Notes under the pieces: model-generated
Told to the model about the DNA's origin: nothing
The model's input: the letters and a program-made list of their open reading frames with translations, nothing else
Databases searched by the model: none
Origin: Solirubrobacter deserti
GTDB lineage: Bacteria > Actinomycetota > Thermoleophilia > Solirubrobacterales > Solirubrobacteraceae
Reading direction: 5' to 3'
Length of the DNA: 64,000 nucleotides
Assembly: GCF_027587175.1 (NCBI RefSeq)
Contig: NZ_JAPCID010000011.1
Span: 1-64,000 of the forward strand
Position numbers and translations under genes: made by a program
In this document: positions 14,587 through 23,344 of the stretch, in pieces
Layout of the letters: each line of letters begins with the position of its first letter
How positions within the stretch are numbered: the first letter of the stretch is position 1

Positions 14587-17500
14587 GGGCGTCGGCGAGC
14601 ACCGCGGGGTCGCGTTCGCCCTCGGGGAGCTCCATCGCCATCAGGCGGGCGAGCTGGGCGCGGCCGCGGACGTCGAGCTTGCGGTAGATCTGGCCGAGGT
14701 GGTACTCGATCGTCTTCGGTGACAGGAAGAGCGCCGCGGCCGCCTCGCGGTTGGTCATGCCCTGGGAGACGAGCACGGCGATCTGGAGCTCGTGCGGCGT
14801 GAGCTGGTCGGCGGCCGCGGGCGCCCGCCGGCCTCCCGCGGGGCCGCCGGTCGCGCGCAGCTCGGTGCGGGCGCGTTCGGCCCACGGCTTCGCGCCGAGG
14901 CGCTCGAACTCGTCGAGCGCCTGTTGAAGCGGTTCGCGCGCCTCCGCGCGCTGCTTGGCGCGGCGCAGGCGTTCGCCGAGCGCGAGCTGCGTGCGCGCCG
15001 TCTCGAACGGCATCGGCAGGTCCGCGTGGTGCTGCAGCGCGCCTTCGAACACGGCGCGGAAATCGTCGTCGGGCGCGAGGAGGCCGCGGCAGCGCTCGGC
15101 CGCGGCGCGCACCCAGCGCGGGCCGACGCCGATTACCGGCAGCGCCGCGAGCGAGTCGGCGCGCAGTGGGCGCACGTTGGTCGCGGCCTCCACGGCGGCG
15201 GCGCGCCGGGCCGCGCGGCCCTCGGCGGTGTCGGCCTCGAGGCGTGCGAGAGCGGCCTCGGCCTCCTCGCGCCGGCCGGCGCGGACGTACGCCTCGATCA
15301 GGTCCGGCCGCAGCATGACGACCGAGGACGCGAGCCCGCGCCGGATCATCTGGCGCTCGCCCGTCTCCAGCGCCTCGATCGCCTCCGGGATGCGGCCGAG
15401 GGCCAGCTCCAGCTGGCCGAGGGCGGCGTGCAGGTAGGGGTCCTCGGAGCGCTCGAGGCCCTGCTCGGCGTGTGCGCGGCAGTCGGCCTCGTGGCCGAGC
15501 CCGGCCTCGACGAGCGTGAGCGCCGCCAGCGCGTGGGGGAGGAGCGCCAGCTGCCCGGCCTCCTCGGCCAGCTCGACCGCCTCCGAAGCGCCCGCGAGCG
15601 CCGCCGCCCAGCGTCCGCGCCGCAGGTCCAAATGCGCCTGCGCGGCCAGTGGGTGGATGAGCGCGGACACGGCGCTCGCGGCCCGCGCCGCGCGGACGAT
15701 CCGCTGCAGCGTGCGCGTCGCGCGTTCCCAGTCCTCGACCCACGTCCACGCGTGCCCGGCCATGCCGACGATCTCGACCATCCCGAGCGGGTCGGCTTCC
15801 ATCAGGTACGGCTCGCACGCGCGCAGCTCCGCCACGCCCTGCTCGACCTCCCCGAGCGCGATCTGCGCCTCCCCGATCACCGCCGTCGCGAGCAGCTCGA
15901 CCGCCGGCTCGGTGCCCGCCGACAAAGACCGCGCCTTCTCGGCGGCGGCCACCAGCGCGCCGGGATCACCGGTCATCAGGTGCGCGACCGAAGCCTCCAG
16001 GAACATCGCCGCCGCTCGCCGCGGATCGCGCCCGCGGACCCGGTCCGCCTCGGCCACGAGCCGCTCGTTCGCGTCGACCGGCGACCCGCGCCGCATCTCC
16101 ACGTGCCCCCGCAACCGCTCGACGTCCGCGACGAGCAGCGGATCGTCGTCCGACTCGATCGAGTCCAGGAGGGCGCTCGCCGCGTCGGCCTCGCCGGACC
16201 GGACCGCGTCGTCGGCCGCCGCGAGCAGCCGCCGCGCGCGCGATGCGGCCTCCGGCGTGAGCTGTGCCGCCCGTTGGAGATCCCGCGCGGCGGTGGCGTG
16301 CGCGCCGCGCCCGCGCGCCTCGAGCGCCGCGGCCTCCGGCGCGGCCGCCACCCCCTCGTCCGGAGCAACCCCCCAGGCCCGGAGGTTCCCCCCCCCCCCG
16401 CCGCCCTCGCCCCCCCCCGTCCGCGCCGCGTGCGCCGCCCGCCGCTCGACCGGCGTGGCCGAGTGATAGACGGTCGACCGCATCAGGGGATGACGGAACT
16501 CGAGCTCGCCGCCGCCCAGGACGACGATGCCGGCGGCCTCGGCGGGGCCGAGTGAGGCCAGCGCGGCCGCGGGCGACGAGCCCGCGGTGGCGGGCGGCGA
16601 TACGGCGGCGGGCGGGGACGCGGCGGCCGGCGGGGATGCGACGGTGGCGGGCGGCGAACTCGTGGCGGCGGGCGGGGATGCCGCGGTGGCGGGCGACGTG
16701 CCCGCGGTGGCGGGCGGGGATGCGGCGGCGGGCGGGGATGCGGCGGCCGGCGGGGATGCCGCGGCGGCGGGCGGCGAACTCGCGGTGGCGGTCGGCGAAC
16801 TCGCGGAGGCGGGCGGCGATGCGGCGGGCGGTGAGCCCGCGGTGGTCGCGAGCGCCCGCGCGAGCACGTCGAGGCGGCGCGTGCTCGCCGCCGCCGCGAC
16901 GAGCAGCGCCGATCGGGTCTCTTGCGGCAGCGCGGCCAAGGCCACGGCGAACGCGCGCTCGACGCCCGTCCCTGGCGGGAGTGGGTCCGCCAAGGGCTCG
17001 CGGCCGGCCAGCTGTGATGCGGTCAGCAGCGCCGGGATCTCCAGCAGGGCGAGCGGGTTCCCGGCCGCGGTGGCCACCAGCCGGTCGGCGACGCTCGGCG
17101 CGATCGAGGCGTCCAACAGCGCGCGGGCGTCGTCGTCCGCCAGCGGCGAGACGGCGAGTCGCTCCATCCACGGAACCTCCACACGGCCGCGCGCGGCGGC
17201 GAGCATCGCCACGCCCTCCGCGACCAGGCGGCGGCCGGCGAACAGGAACGCCTCGAGGCTCGGCTCGTCCAGCCACTGGGCGTCGTCGACCACGCACAAC
17301 ACGGGTCCGTCGTCGGCGGCGCGCGCCAGCAGGGACAGCAGCGCGGCGGGCACGGTGAAGCGATCCGTGGCGGCGGCCGGGCCCAGCGCCAGCGCGGAGC
17401 GCAGGGCGGCGGCCTGCACCTCCGGGAGCTCGTCGACGAACCCCAGCAGCGGTCCGACCAGCTCGGCGAGACCGGCGTACGGGATGCCGGACTCGGACTC

Positions 17501-17674
17501 CATCCCGCGCGCTCGCAGCAGCGTGAACCCGTCGGCCTGGTCCACCGCGAAGCGCAGCAGCTCCGTCTTGCCGATGCCCGGTGGGCCGTGCAGGAGCAGC
17601 GCGCCGCTGCGACCCGAGCGAGCGGCGTCGATCAGGGCGGTGAGGCGGGCCTGCTCTTCCGTGCGGCCGACCAT
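14579..17674 (-). CDS. Large LuxR-family (LAL) regulator with AAA+/STAND ATPase
   Basis: A 1031-residue protein. Walker A GPPGIGKT lies at 30-37 and Walker B VLCVVDDAQWLD at about 125-134, in an N-terminal NTPase domain. A TPR-like helical region follows (about 430-940), and a LuxR helix-turn-helix closes the protein (about 965-1025: LTPHELQIAVLVSQGMTNREAAAALFLS, then KTIEYHLGQIYRKL). Such LAL proteins are ATP-driven activators responding to small molecules. Two features are odd: a Pro/Ala/Ser repeat insert (about 275-372) and a Gly-rich stretch (about 417-430) encoded by long C runs. The stop codon falls inside the 33-nt palindrome, so the C-terminus may have been trimmed. Confidence 0.88.
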   Translation of the reverse strand: MVGRTEEQARLTALIDAARSGRSGALLLHGPPGIGKTELLRFAVDQADGFTLLRARGMESESGIPYAGLAELVGPLLGFVDELPEVQAAALRSALALGPAAATDRFTVPAALLSLLARAADDGPVLCVVDDAQWLDEPSLEAFLFAGRRLVAEGVAMLAAARGRVEVPWMERLAVSPLADDDARALLDASIAPSVADRLVATAAGNPLALLEIPALLTASQLAGREPLADPLPPGTGVERAFAVALAALPQETRSALLVAAAASTRRLDVLARALATTAGSPPAASPPASASSPTATASSPPAAAASPPAAASPPAAASPPATAGTSPATAASPPAATSSPPATVASPPAAASPPAAVSPPATAGSSPAAALASLGPAEAAGIVVLGGGELEFRHPLMRSTVYHSATPVERRAAHAARTGGGEGGGGGGNLRAWGVAPDEGVAAAPEAAALEARGRGAHATAARDLQRAAQLTPEAASRARRLLAAADDAVRSGEADAASALLDSIESDDDPLLVADVERLRGHVEMRRGSPVDANERLVAEADRVRGRDPRRAAAMFLEASVAHLMTGDPGALVAAAEKARSLSAGTEPAVELLATAVIGEAQIALGEVEQGVAELRACEPYLMEADPLGMVEIVGMAGHAWTWVEDWERATRTLQRIVRAARAASAVSALIHPLAAQAHLDLRRGRWAAALAGASEAVELAEEAGQLALLPHALAALTLVEAGLGHEADCRAHAEQGLERSEDPYLHAALGQLELALGRIPEAIEALETGERQMIRRGLASSVVMLRPDLIEAYVRAGRREEAEAALARLEADTAEGRAARRAAAVEAATNVRPLRADSLAALPVIGVGPRWVRAAAERCRGLLAPDDDFRAVFEGALQHHADLPMPFETARTQLALGERLRRAKQRAEAREPLQQALDEFERLGAKPWAERARTELRATGGPAGGRRAPAAADQLTPHELQIAVLVSQGMTNREAAAALFLSPKTIEYHLGQIYRKLDVRGRAQLARLMAMELPEGERDPAVLADALS
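16388..16418. repeat. Homopolymer C12 and C9 tracts inside the LuxR gene
   Basis: An uninterrupted run of 12 C at 16388-16399 and one of 9 C at 16410-16418 (runs of G in the gene's sense) encode the glycine stretch GGGEGGGGGG. Such tracts are prone to slippage; a change by one base would separate the ATPase from the DNA-binding domain. Confidence 0.8.
16555..16850. repeat. Degenerate short tandem repeat in the LuxR coding region
   Basis: About 300 bp are built of variants of the 12-21 nt unit GCGGCGGGCGGGGATGCG, coding on the minus strand for ASPPA(A/T)(A/S) repeats. The repeat interrupts the ATPase-to-TPR transition and is likely a flexible spacer that varies in length. Confidence 0.75.
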
Positions 17675-17987
17675 GGTGGTGCGAGTCTATGCGGCGGGTG
17701 GGGCGCGGTGTGCAGCACGCGCCGCGCTCGGGCCCGGTCCGCTCCGACGGCGGGCACCGATGGGGGAGGGTCCCGTCCGCGCGGCGGATGGATGCACGTT
17801 CGCGGTCGATCGGCGCGCTACGGGCGCCAACCGATCATCTTCCATCACGACCGCGCTCCGAACAAAGGGGGTGCGGTCGCTCGCTATCGCTGAGCGCAAG
17901 TTTCCGACCGCACCCCTCCGCGGAGCGTGATCGTTTCCTCGCATCCTCGCCGCGGGGCCGGCGCACCCACTCCCTCGATGCTGTCGT
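17675..17987. other. 313-bp intergenic region with a nested hairpin
   Basis: No convincing gene is seen here. The segment lies between the 5' end of the LuxR gene and the 3' end of gluQ, both on the minus strand, so it should hold the gluQ terminator and the LuxR promoter. A nested stem-loop occupies 17868-17916 and is listed separately. Confidence 0.6.
17868..17916 (-). terminator. Nested stem-loop downstream of gluQ
   Basis: GGGGTGCGGTC (17868-17878) pairs exactly with GACCGCACCCC (17906-17916), and inside it CGCTC pairs with GAGCG (17892-17896). On the minus strand the outer stem is followed by CTTTGTT, a weak U-rich tract, so it may terminate the rfbC-gluQ transcript 71 nt after the gluQ stop. 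The bulged, two-storey form is more elaborate than a plain terminator. Confidence 0.5.
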
Positions 17988-18839
17988 TCATCCCGCGTAG
18001 ACGGTCGGCTCGCGGGAGACCGCGGCCGGATCGAACCCGGCCAGCATCTCAGACGGAGAAGACCCCGCTAGCCCCAACGACGCGCCCATCCAGGCCAGAG
18101 CCGCGGACGGCGCCACCTCCCGCAGCGTCACGTCCCCATGCCGCTTGGCGAGTCGCCGCCCATCCGGCCCCAACACCAGCGGCACGTGCGCATACGAGAG
18201 CTCCGGACAGCCCAACGCCCGCCCGAGCCAGATCTGCCGCGGCGTCGAGTCGACCAGGTCGGCGCCCCGCACGACCTCCTCGACGCCCTGCGCCGCATCG
18301 TCCACGACGACCGCGAGGTTGTAGGCGAACGCCCCGTCGTTGCGCCGCACGACGAAGTCGTCCACGAACCCGGTCTGCGCCCCCAGAACGCGATCGACGA
18401 ACGCGACCTCGACGCCGCCTGCGTCTACCCGCAGCGCCGGCGCCCGTTCCGCCCGCCGCGCGGAACGCTCCGCCGCGCTCAATCCGCGACACGTCCCGGG
18501 GTACGCCCCGACCGGCCCGTGCGCGGCTGATGCGGCCGAAGCGATCTCCGCCCGCGTGCAGAAGCACTCGTACACGGGCAGCGCCGACAACGCCGCCGAA
18601 TACAAGTCGCCACGCGCCGACTGCGACACCACCTCACCGTCCCAGTCCAGCCCCAGAGCGGCCAGGTCACTCAGCTGGCGCTCCGCGAACCCCGGCCGCA
18701 CCCGACCGACGTCGAGGTCCTCCACCCGCACCAGGAATTCCGAGCCGGCCGAGCGGGCGAACAGCCACGCCAGCAACGCGGTGCGCAGGTTCCCGAGGTG
18801 CAGGACCCCCGTGGGCGACGGTGCGAAGCGCCCTTTCAC
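17988..18839 (-). CDS. gluQ: Glutamyl-Q tRNA(Asp) synthetase
   Basis: A 283-residue class I synthetase fragment: RFAPSPTGVLHLGNLRTAL carries the HIGH-like motif, and LAKRHGD is the KMSKS equivalent. It lacks the anticodon-binding domain of full GluRS, which defines GluQ. Cys residues in YECFCTRAE and YPGTCRG match the zinc site of the family. It attaches glutamate to the queuosine base of tRNA-Asp, independently of tRNA aminoacylation. The GTG start overlaps the rfbC stop (GTGA), so the two are co-translated, although their functions are unrelated. Confidence 0.9.
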   Translation of the reverse strand: MKGRFAPSPTGVLHLGNLRTALLAWLFARSAGSEFLVRVEDLDVGRVRPGFAERQLSDLAALGLDWDGEVVSQSARGDLYSAALSALPVYECFCTRAEIASAASAAHGPVGAYPGTCRGLSAAERSARRAERAPALRVDAGGVEVAFVDRVLGAQTGFVDDFVVRRNDGAFAYNLAVVVDDAAQGVEEVVRGADLVDSTPRQIWLGRALGCPELSYAHVPLVLGPDGRRLAKRHGDVTLREVAPSAALAWMGASLGLAGSSPSEMLAGFDPAAVSREPTVYAG

Positions 18840-19390
18840 ACCGTGAACGGCAGCGAGTCAGCGACCTCGGCCAGCGTAGGTGCCGAAGCGTCGCGCTCCG
18901 AGTACAAGAGCTCGACCGCGCTCGGCCACTCGATCCCCACGTCCGGGTCGTTGAACTTGATCCCGGCCTCGGTGGCGGGGTCGTAGTAGTTGGTGCACTT
19001 GTAGACGAAGTCCGCGACCTCGCTGAGCACCAGGAACCCGTGCCCGAAACCGACCGGGATGTACAGCATCGCGCCGGAGACATCGTCGAGCTCGACACCT
19101 TCCCACTGGCCGAACGTCGGCGACCCGCGGCGCAGGTCGACCACGACGTCGAACACGCGGCCGCGGGCGACCCGCACCAACTTGCCCTGGCCCGGATGGG
19201 TCTGGAAATGGATGCCGCGCAACGTCCCCTGGCGGGAGCGCGAGTGGTTGTCCTGCACGAACTCCGTGGGGACGCCGTGATCGCGGGCGACGTCCGCGCG
19301 AAACGTCTCAATGAAGAATCCGCGTTCGTCTCCGTGCACCTGCGGCGCCAGCAGCACCAGTCCGTCGAGTCGAGTCTCAAGCCGTTGCAT
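18836..19390 (-). CDS. rfbC: dTDP-4-dehydrorhamnose 3,5-epimerase
   Basis: A 184-residue cupin-fold epimerase: GLVLLAPQVHGDERGFFIETF at the N-terminus, then QDNHSRSRQGTLRGIHFQ with the active-site His, and FGHGFLVLSEVADFVYKCTNYYDP. The length is normal. It converts dTDP-4-keto-6-deoxyglucose to the rhamnose precursor for cell-surface polysaccharide. The ATG at 19390 is chosen because the conserved sequence follows; the open frame upstream has no family similarity. rfbA, B and D are not in the window. It is divergent from the RpiR regulator (46-bp gap). Confidence 0.9.
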   Translation of the reverse strand: MQRLETRLDGLVLLAPQVHGDERGFFIETFRADVARDHGVPTEFVQDNHSRSRQGTLRGIHFQTHPGQGKLVRVARGRVFDVVVDLRRGSPTFGQWEGVELDDVSGAMLYIPVGFGHGFLVLSEVADFVYKCTNYYDPATEAGIKFNDPDVGIEWPSAVELLYSERDASAPTLAEVADSLPFTV

Positions 19391-19411
19391 TAGATGGCAG
19401 GAGGTTAGGGA

Positions 19412-19430
19412 GCGATCGTCGAAAGATCGC
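19412..19430. promoter_or_regulatory. Inverted repeat upstream of the RpiR-family gene
   Basis: GCGATC-GTCGAAA-GATCGC lies in the 46-bp gap between rfbC and the RpiR-family gene, 6 bp before the latter's ATG. A candidate operator for the sugar regulator; the evidence is symmetry and position only. Confidence 0.35.
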
Positions 19431-19436
19431 CTCGCC

Positions 19437-20300
19437 ATGCCGAGGACCGCCACGATGCCCCCGGCCGCCCGCGGCCACCAAACGCTTTCCACGTACATCT
19501 CCGCGCGCTTCGAGGAGTTCTCGCGCTCGCAGAAGGACGTGGCCCAGTACGTCGTCGATCACCTCGACGAAGTTGCCTTCCACACCGCCGAGGAACTGGC
19601 CCGGCGGGCCAACACGTCGAGCTCGACCGTCGTGCGCTTCAGCCAGGCGCTCGGCTTCGAGGGCTTCCCGGAGCTGCAGGAGGCGGCCCGGGAGGAGTAC
19701 CGCCACCACCACCGGACCACCGCGGCGCCCGAGCCGAGCGCGCCGCTGTTCAGCCTCGACCAGTCGCCGTTCGAGCAGGCCATCGCCGCCGATCACGTCA
19801 ACGTCGAGGACACGGCCCGGCGCGTGAGCCGCTCCGAGGTCGACGGCGCGATCGAGGCGATCGCCAACGCCGAGAAGATCCTGATCGCCGGCACGGACCA
19901 GATGGCGTTCTTCGCCTCCTACCTGCGCCACCTGCTGATGCTGCTCGACGTCCGCGCGGAGATCGCCGCGAGCCCGAGCCAGGAAGCGCTGTCCCGGCTC
20001 GGCCGCATCGACGAGCGCACGCTCGTTATCGGCCTGTCCGCCGGCCGCCCGCACCCGCTGGTCCTGCGCGCGATGAAGATCGCCCGCCACCGCCGCGCGG
20101 CCACGCTCGCGATCGTCGATGCGACGCTCTCCGACGTCGCCAAGCTGTCGGAGCGCACGCTCTACTACTCGAGCAACTCGCCGGCCTTCGTCCGCAGCCA
20201 CACCGGCCTGCTGAGCATCCTGCAGGCGCTCGCCTACGGCCTCTACGCGCGAGACAGCGCGCAGTACGACGACCGCATTCGCGCGTTCCGTCTGAAGTAG
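19437..20300 (+). CDS. MurR/RpiR-family transcriptional regulator
   Basis: A 287-residue protein. The N-terminal HTH_6 domain (about 20-95) has SRSQKDVAQYVVDHLDEVAFHTAEELARRA and SSSTVVRFSQALGFEGFPELQ, the classic RpiR recognition helix. The C-terminal SIS domain (about 135-270) binds phosphosugars (KILIAGTDQMAFFA, TLVIGLSAGRPHPLVLRA). It stands 18 nt before the phosphoglucomutase and phosphorylase genes, so it probably senses a phosphorylated sugar and controls disaccharide use. The ATG at 19437 is the first in frame after the stop-rich upstream stretch; a second ATG at 19455 is possible. Confidence 0.88.
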   Translation: MPRTATMPPAARGHQTLSTYISARFEEFSRSQKDVAQYVVDHLDEVAFHTAEELARRANTSSSTVVRFSQALGFEGFPELQEAAREEYRHHHRTTAAPEPSAPLFSLDQSPFEQAIAADHVNVEDTARRVSRSEVDGAIEAIANAEKILIAGTDQMAFFASYLRHLLMLLDVRAEIAASPSQEALSRLGRIDERTLVIGLSAGRPHPLVLRAMKIARHRRAATLAIVDATLSDVAKLSERTLYYSSNSPAFVRSHTGLLSILQALAYGLYARDSAQYDDRIRAFRLK

Positions 20301-20318
20301 GGCGGGTACGCTCCGCCC

Positions 20319-20993
20319 GTGCTGGGCCTACCCGACCGCATCACCGCCCTCCTGTTCGACCTCGACGGCGTCCTCACGGACACCGCCGCCGTCCACGCCC
20401 AGGCGTGGAAGCAGACGTTCGAGGAGGAGGGCTACACGTTCGACATCGCGACGGACTACGTCCTGTACGTCGACGGCAAAGCGCGCGAGGACGGGATCCG
20501 CTCGTTCCTGGCCTCGCGTGACGTCCACCCGCCCGAGAGCGAGATCACGCGCATCGGCACGGTGAAGAACGACCTCGTCCTGCGCCTGATCCGCGAGCAG
20601 GGGGTGGAGGCCTACGAGGGCTCCCGCCGCTACCTCGAAGCCGCGAAGGCCGCCGACCTCCAGCTCGCGCTCGTGAGCTCGAGCGCGAACGCCGAGGAGG
20701 TCCTGAAGGTCACGGGCATGGATCGCTACATGCAGGAGCGCGTCGACGGCGTCGTCAAGCGCGAGCTCAACCTTCCGGGCAAGCCCGCGCCGGACACGTT
20801 CCTGGAGGCCGCGCGCCGCCTGCGTGTCGAGCCCGCACACGCCGCCGTGTTCGAGGACGCGCTCGCGGGCGTCCAGGCCGGGGCGGCCGGCCGGTTCGGG
20901 TTCGTGGTCGGCGTCAACCGGGCGAACCAGGCTGAGGCGCTCAAGGCCAGCGGCGCCGACGTGGTCGTGGACGACCTGGGAGAGCTCCTTTGA
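20319..20993 (+). CDS. pgmB: Beta-phosphoglucomutase (HAD superfamily)
   Basis: A 224-residue HAD phosphatase-fold mutase with FDLDGVLTDTAAVHAQAWK (nucleophile Asp, general acid Asp and cap-domain His), LVSSSANAEEVL (motif II), GKPAPDTFLEAARRL (motif III Lys) and VFEDALAGVQAG (motif IV). It converts beta-glucose 1-phosphate to glucose 6-phosphate. The GTG start follows the RpiR stop by 18 nt. The stop overlaps the TTG of the GH65 gene, whose product yields beta-glucose 1-phosphate, so the pair forms a complete phosphorolysis pathway. Confidence 0.92.
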   Translation: MLGLPDRITALLFDLDGVLTDTAAVHAQAWKQTFEEEGYTFDIATDYVLYVDGKAREDGIRSFLASRDVHPPESEITRIGTVKNDLVLRLIREQGVEAYEGSRRYLEAAKAADLQLALVSSSANAEEVLKVTGMDRYMQERVDGVVKRELNLPGKPAPDTFLEAARRLRVEPAHAAVFEDALAGVQAGAAGRFGFVVGVNRANQAEALKASGADVVVDDLGELL

Positions 20994-23332
20994 TCACGCA
21001 CCCGGCCTTCACCGTCGAGCCGTGGGCGGTCAGCGAGGAACGGCTGAACCTGCACGTGCTCGCACAGGCCGAGTCCGTGTTCGCGCTCTCCAACGGCCAC
21101 ATCGGCCTGCGCGGCAACCTCGACGAGGGCGAGCCGTTCGGCCTGCCCGGCACCTACCTCAACGGCTTCTACGAGACGCGCCCCCTGCCGTACGCGGAGG
21201 CCGGCTACGGCTACCCGGAGGACGGCCAGACCGTCGTGAACGCGACCAACGGCAAGCTGATCCGGCTGCTGGTCGACGACGAGCCGTTCGACATCCGTTA
21301 CGGCGAGCTGCTCGCGCACACGCGCTCGCTGGACCTGCGTGAGGGGGTCCTGAGGCGCCACGTGCGCTGGCGTTCGCCGAGCGGGCGCGAGATCGAGATC
21401 AACTCGACGCGCCTGGTCTCGTTCGTCCAGCGCTCGGTGGCCGCGATCCGCTACGAGGTCAAGGCGGTCGACGACGAGCCGCTGCGGATCGTCGCCCAGT
21501 CCGAGCTGGTGGCCAACGAGCCGAACGCGCACAAGACCCGCGACCCACGCGCCGCGGCCGCGCTCGAGGCGCCGCTCGACGCCGAGGAGCAGGAGGTCCA
21601 CGACCTGCGGGTCGTGCTCGTCCACCGCACGCACAAGAGCAAGCTGCGGATGGCGGCGGGCATGGACCACGTGTTCGAGAAGGTCGACGGGATCGTGTGC
21701 GGCGCCGAGGCGGCACCGGACCTCGGCCGCGTGTGGCTGACCGCCGAGCTGCAGCCCGGCCAGAGCCTGCGCTTTACCAAGTTCCTCGCCTACGGGTGGT
21801 CGAGCCGGCGCTCGCTGCCGTCCGTGCGCGACCAGGTGGACGCGGCCGTGGCCTCCGCCAAGCGCACGGGCTGGGACACGCTCGCCGCCCAGCAGCGCGA
21901 GTACCTGGACGCGTTCTGGGAGCACGCGGACGTCGAGATCGACGGCGACGGCGAGCTCCAGCAGGCCGTTCGCTTCGCGCTCTTCCACACGTTGCAGGCG
22001 GGCGCCCGAGCGGAGCGCCGCGCCATTCCCGCCAAGGGCCTGACCGGCCCGGGCTACGACGGCCACGCGTTCTGGGACACGGAGACCTACGTCCTGCCGG
22101 TGCTCACGTACACGCTGCCGACCGCGGCCGCCGACGCGCTGCGCTGGCGCCACGCGACGCTCGACCTCGCGCTCGAGCGTGGCAAGACGCTCGAGCTGGA
22201 AGGCGCCGCGTTCCCGTGGCGGACCATCCGCGGCCAGGAGTGCAGCGCGTACTGGCCCGCGGGCACGGCCGGCTTCCACGTCAACGCCGACATCGCGGAC
22301 GCCGTCATCCGCTACATCCGCGCGACCGGGGACGTCGAGTTCGAGGCCACGACCGGGCTGGAGCTGCTCGTCCACACCGCGCGGCTGTGGCGCTCGCTCG
22401 GCCACCACGACCACGACGGCCGCTTCCACATCGACGGCGTCACCGGCCCGGACGAGTACTCCGCGATCGCCGACGACAACATCTACACGAACCTGATGGC
22501 CGAGCAGAACCTGCGCCACGCCGCGCTGGTCGCCTCCCGCCACAACAACCACGCGCGCCAGCTCGGCGTCGACATCGAGGAGATCGCGGCCTGGCGGGAC
22601 GCCGCGTCAGCGATCCACATTCCGTACGACGAGCGGCTGCAGGTGCACCCGCAGGCCGAGAACTTCACGCACCACAAGCTGTTCGACTTCGACGGCGTGC
22701 AGTACCCGCTGCTGCTGCACGTGCCCTACTTCCGGCTCTACAGCACGCAGGTGGTCAAGCAGGCCGACCTCGTGCTCGCGCTGTACATGCGCGGCAACCG
22801 CTTCACGCCCGAGCAGAAGGCGCGCGACTTCGCCTACTACGAGCCGATCACGGTGCGTGACAGTTCCCTGAGTGCGTGTGCGCAGGCCGTGGTGGCCGCG
22901 GAGGTCGGGCACCTCGACCTCGCCTACGACTACTTCGGCGAAGCCGCCCGCATGGACCTCGGTGACCTGATGGACAACACGCGCGACGGCCTGCACATCG
23001 CCTCGCTGGCCGGTTCCTGGATCGCGGCCGTGGCGGGCTTCGGCGGGATGCGGGACTTCGGCGGCGACCTGTCCTTCCGCCCGCGGCTGCCGAACGCGAT
23101 CACGCGGCTGGAGTTCCGGCTCCGCTACCGCGGAAGCTCGATCCGGGTTCGAGTCCGCCACCGCGACGTCACCTACGAGCTCGTCGACGGCGAGCCGTTC
23201 GAGATCCTGCACTACGACGAGAAGATCCTGATCGATCGGCCCGTGACGCGCGAATGGCACGTGGACGACCCCGGGCCGGAGCCGAAACAGCCGCCCGGGC
23301 GCGAACCCCGGCACCGGCGCGTGCGTGGATAA
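20990..23332 (+). CDS. Glycoside hydrolase family 65 disaccharide phosphorylase
   Basis: A 780-residue protein with the GH65 layout: N-terminal beta-sandwich (about 1-270), helical linker, (alpha/alpha)6 barrel (about 310-690) and a small C-terminal beta domain. WRTIRGQECSAYWPAGTAGFH and the general-acid Glu in TGPDEYSAIADDNIYTN (about residue 488) are clear. Family members phosphorolyse maltose, trehalose, kojibiose or nigerose to beta-glucose 1-phosphate and glucose; the specificity cannot be read here. The TTG start overlaps the pgmB stop (TTGA). An assignment as GH65 hydrolase is less likely given the coupled pgmB. Confidence 0.9.
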   Translation: MITHPAFTVEPWAVSEERLNLHVLAQAESVFALSNGHIGLRGNLDEGEPFGLPGTYLNGFYETRPLPYAEAGYGYPEDGQTVVNATNGKLIRLLVDDEPFDIRYGELLAHTRSLDLREGVLRRHVRWRSPSGREIEINSTRLVSFVQRSVAAIRYEVKAVDDEPLRIVAQSELVANEPNAHKTRDPRAAAALEAPLDAEEQEVHDLRVVLVHRTHKSKLRMAAGMDHVFEKVDGIVCGAEAAPDLGRVWLTAELQPGQSLRFTKFLAYGWSSRRSLPSVRDQVDAAVASAKRTGWDTLAAQQREYLDAFWEHADVEIDGDGELQQAVRFALFHTLQAGARAERRAIPAKGLTGPGYDGHAFWDTETYVLPVLTYTLPTAAADALRWRHATLDLALERGKTLELEGAAFPWRTIRGQECSAYWPAGTAGFHVNADIADAVIRYIRATGDVEFEATTGLELLVHTARLWRSLGHHDHDGRFHIDGVTGPDEYSAIADDNIYTNLMAEQNLRHAALVASRHNNHARQLGVDIEEIAAWRDAASAIHIPYDERLQVHPQAENFTHHKLFDFDGVQYPLLLHVPYFRLYSTQVVKQADLVLALYMRGNRFTPEQKARDFAYYEPITVRDSSLSACAQAVVAAEVGHLDLAYDYFGEAARMDLGDLMDNTRDGLHIASLAGSWIAAVAGFGGMRDFGGDLSFRPRLPNAITRLEFRLRYRGSSIRVRVRHRDVTYELVDGEPFEILHYDEKILIDRPVTREWHVDDPGPEPKQPPGREPRHRRVRG

Positions 23333-23344
23333 CATCGTCTGGCA

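Noticed and set aside
14792-16555. Plus-strand frame of ~590 codons within the LuxR gene
   Set aside because: It is the antisense shadow of the TPR region; the minus-strand reading has Walker motifs and a LuxR helix-turn-helix at the right places.
23141-23165. tRNA T-arm-like sequence GGGTTCGAGTCC
   Set aside because: It is inside the GH65 coding sequence and no acceptor, D or anticodon arms can be placed around it.
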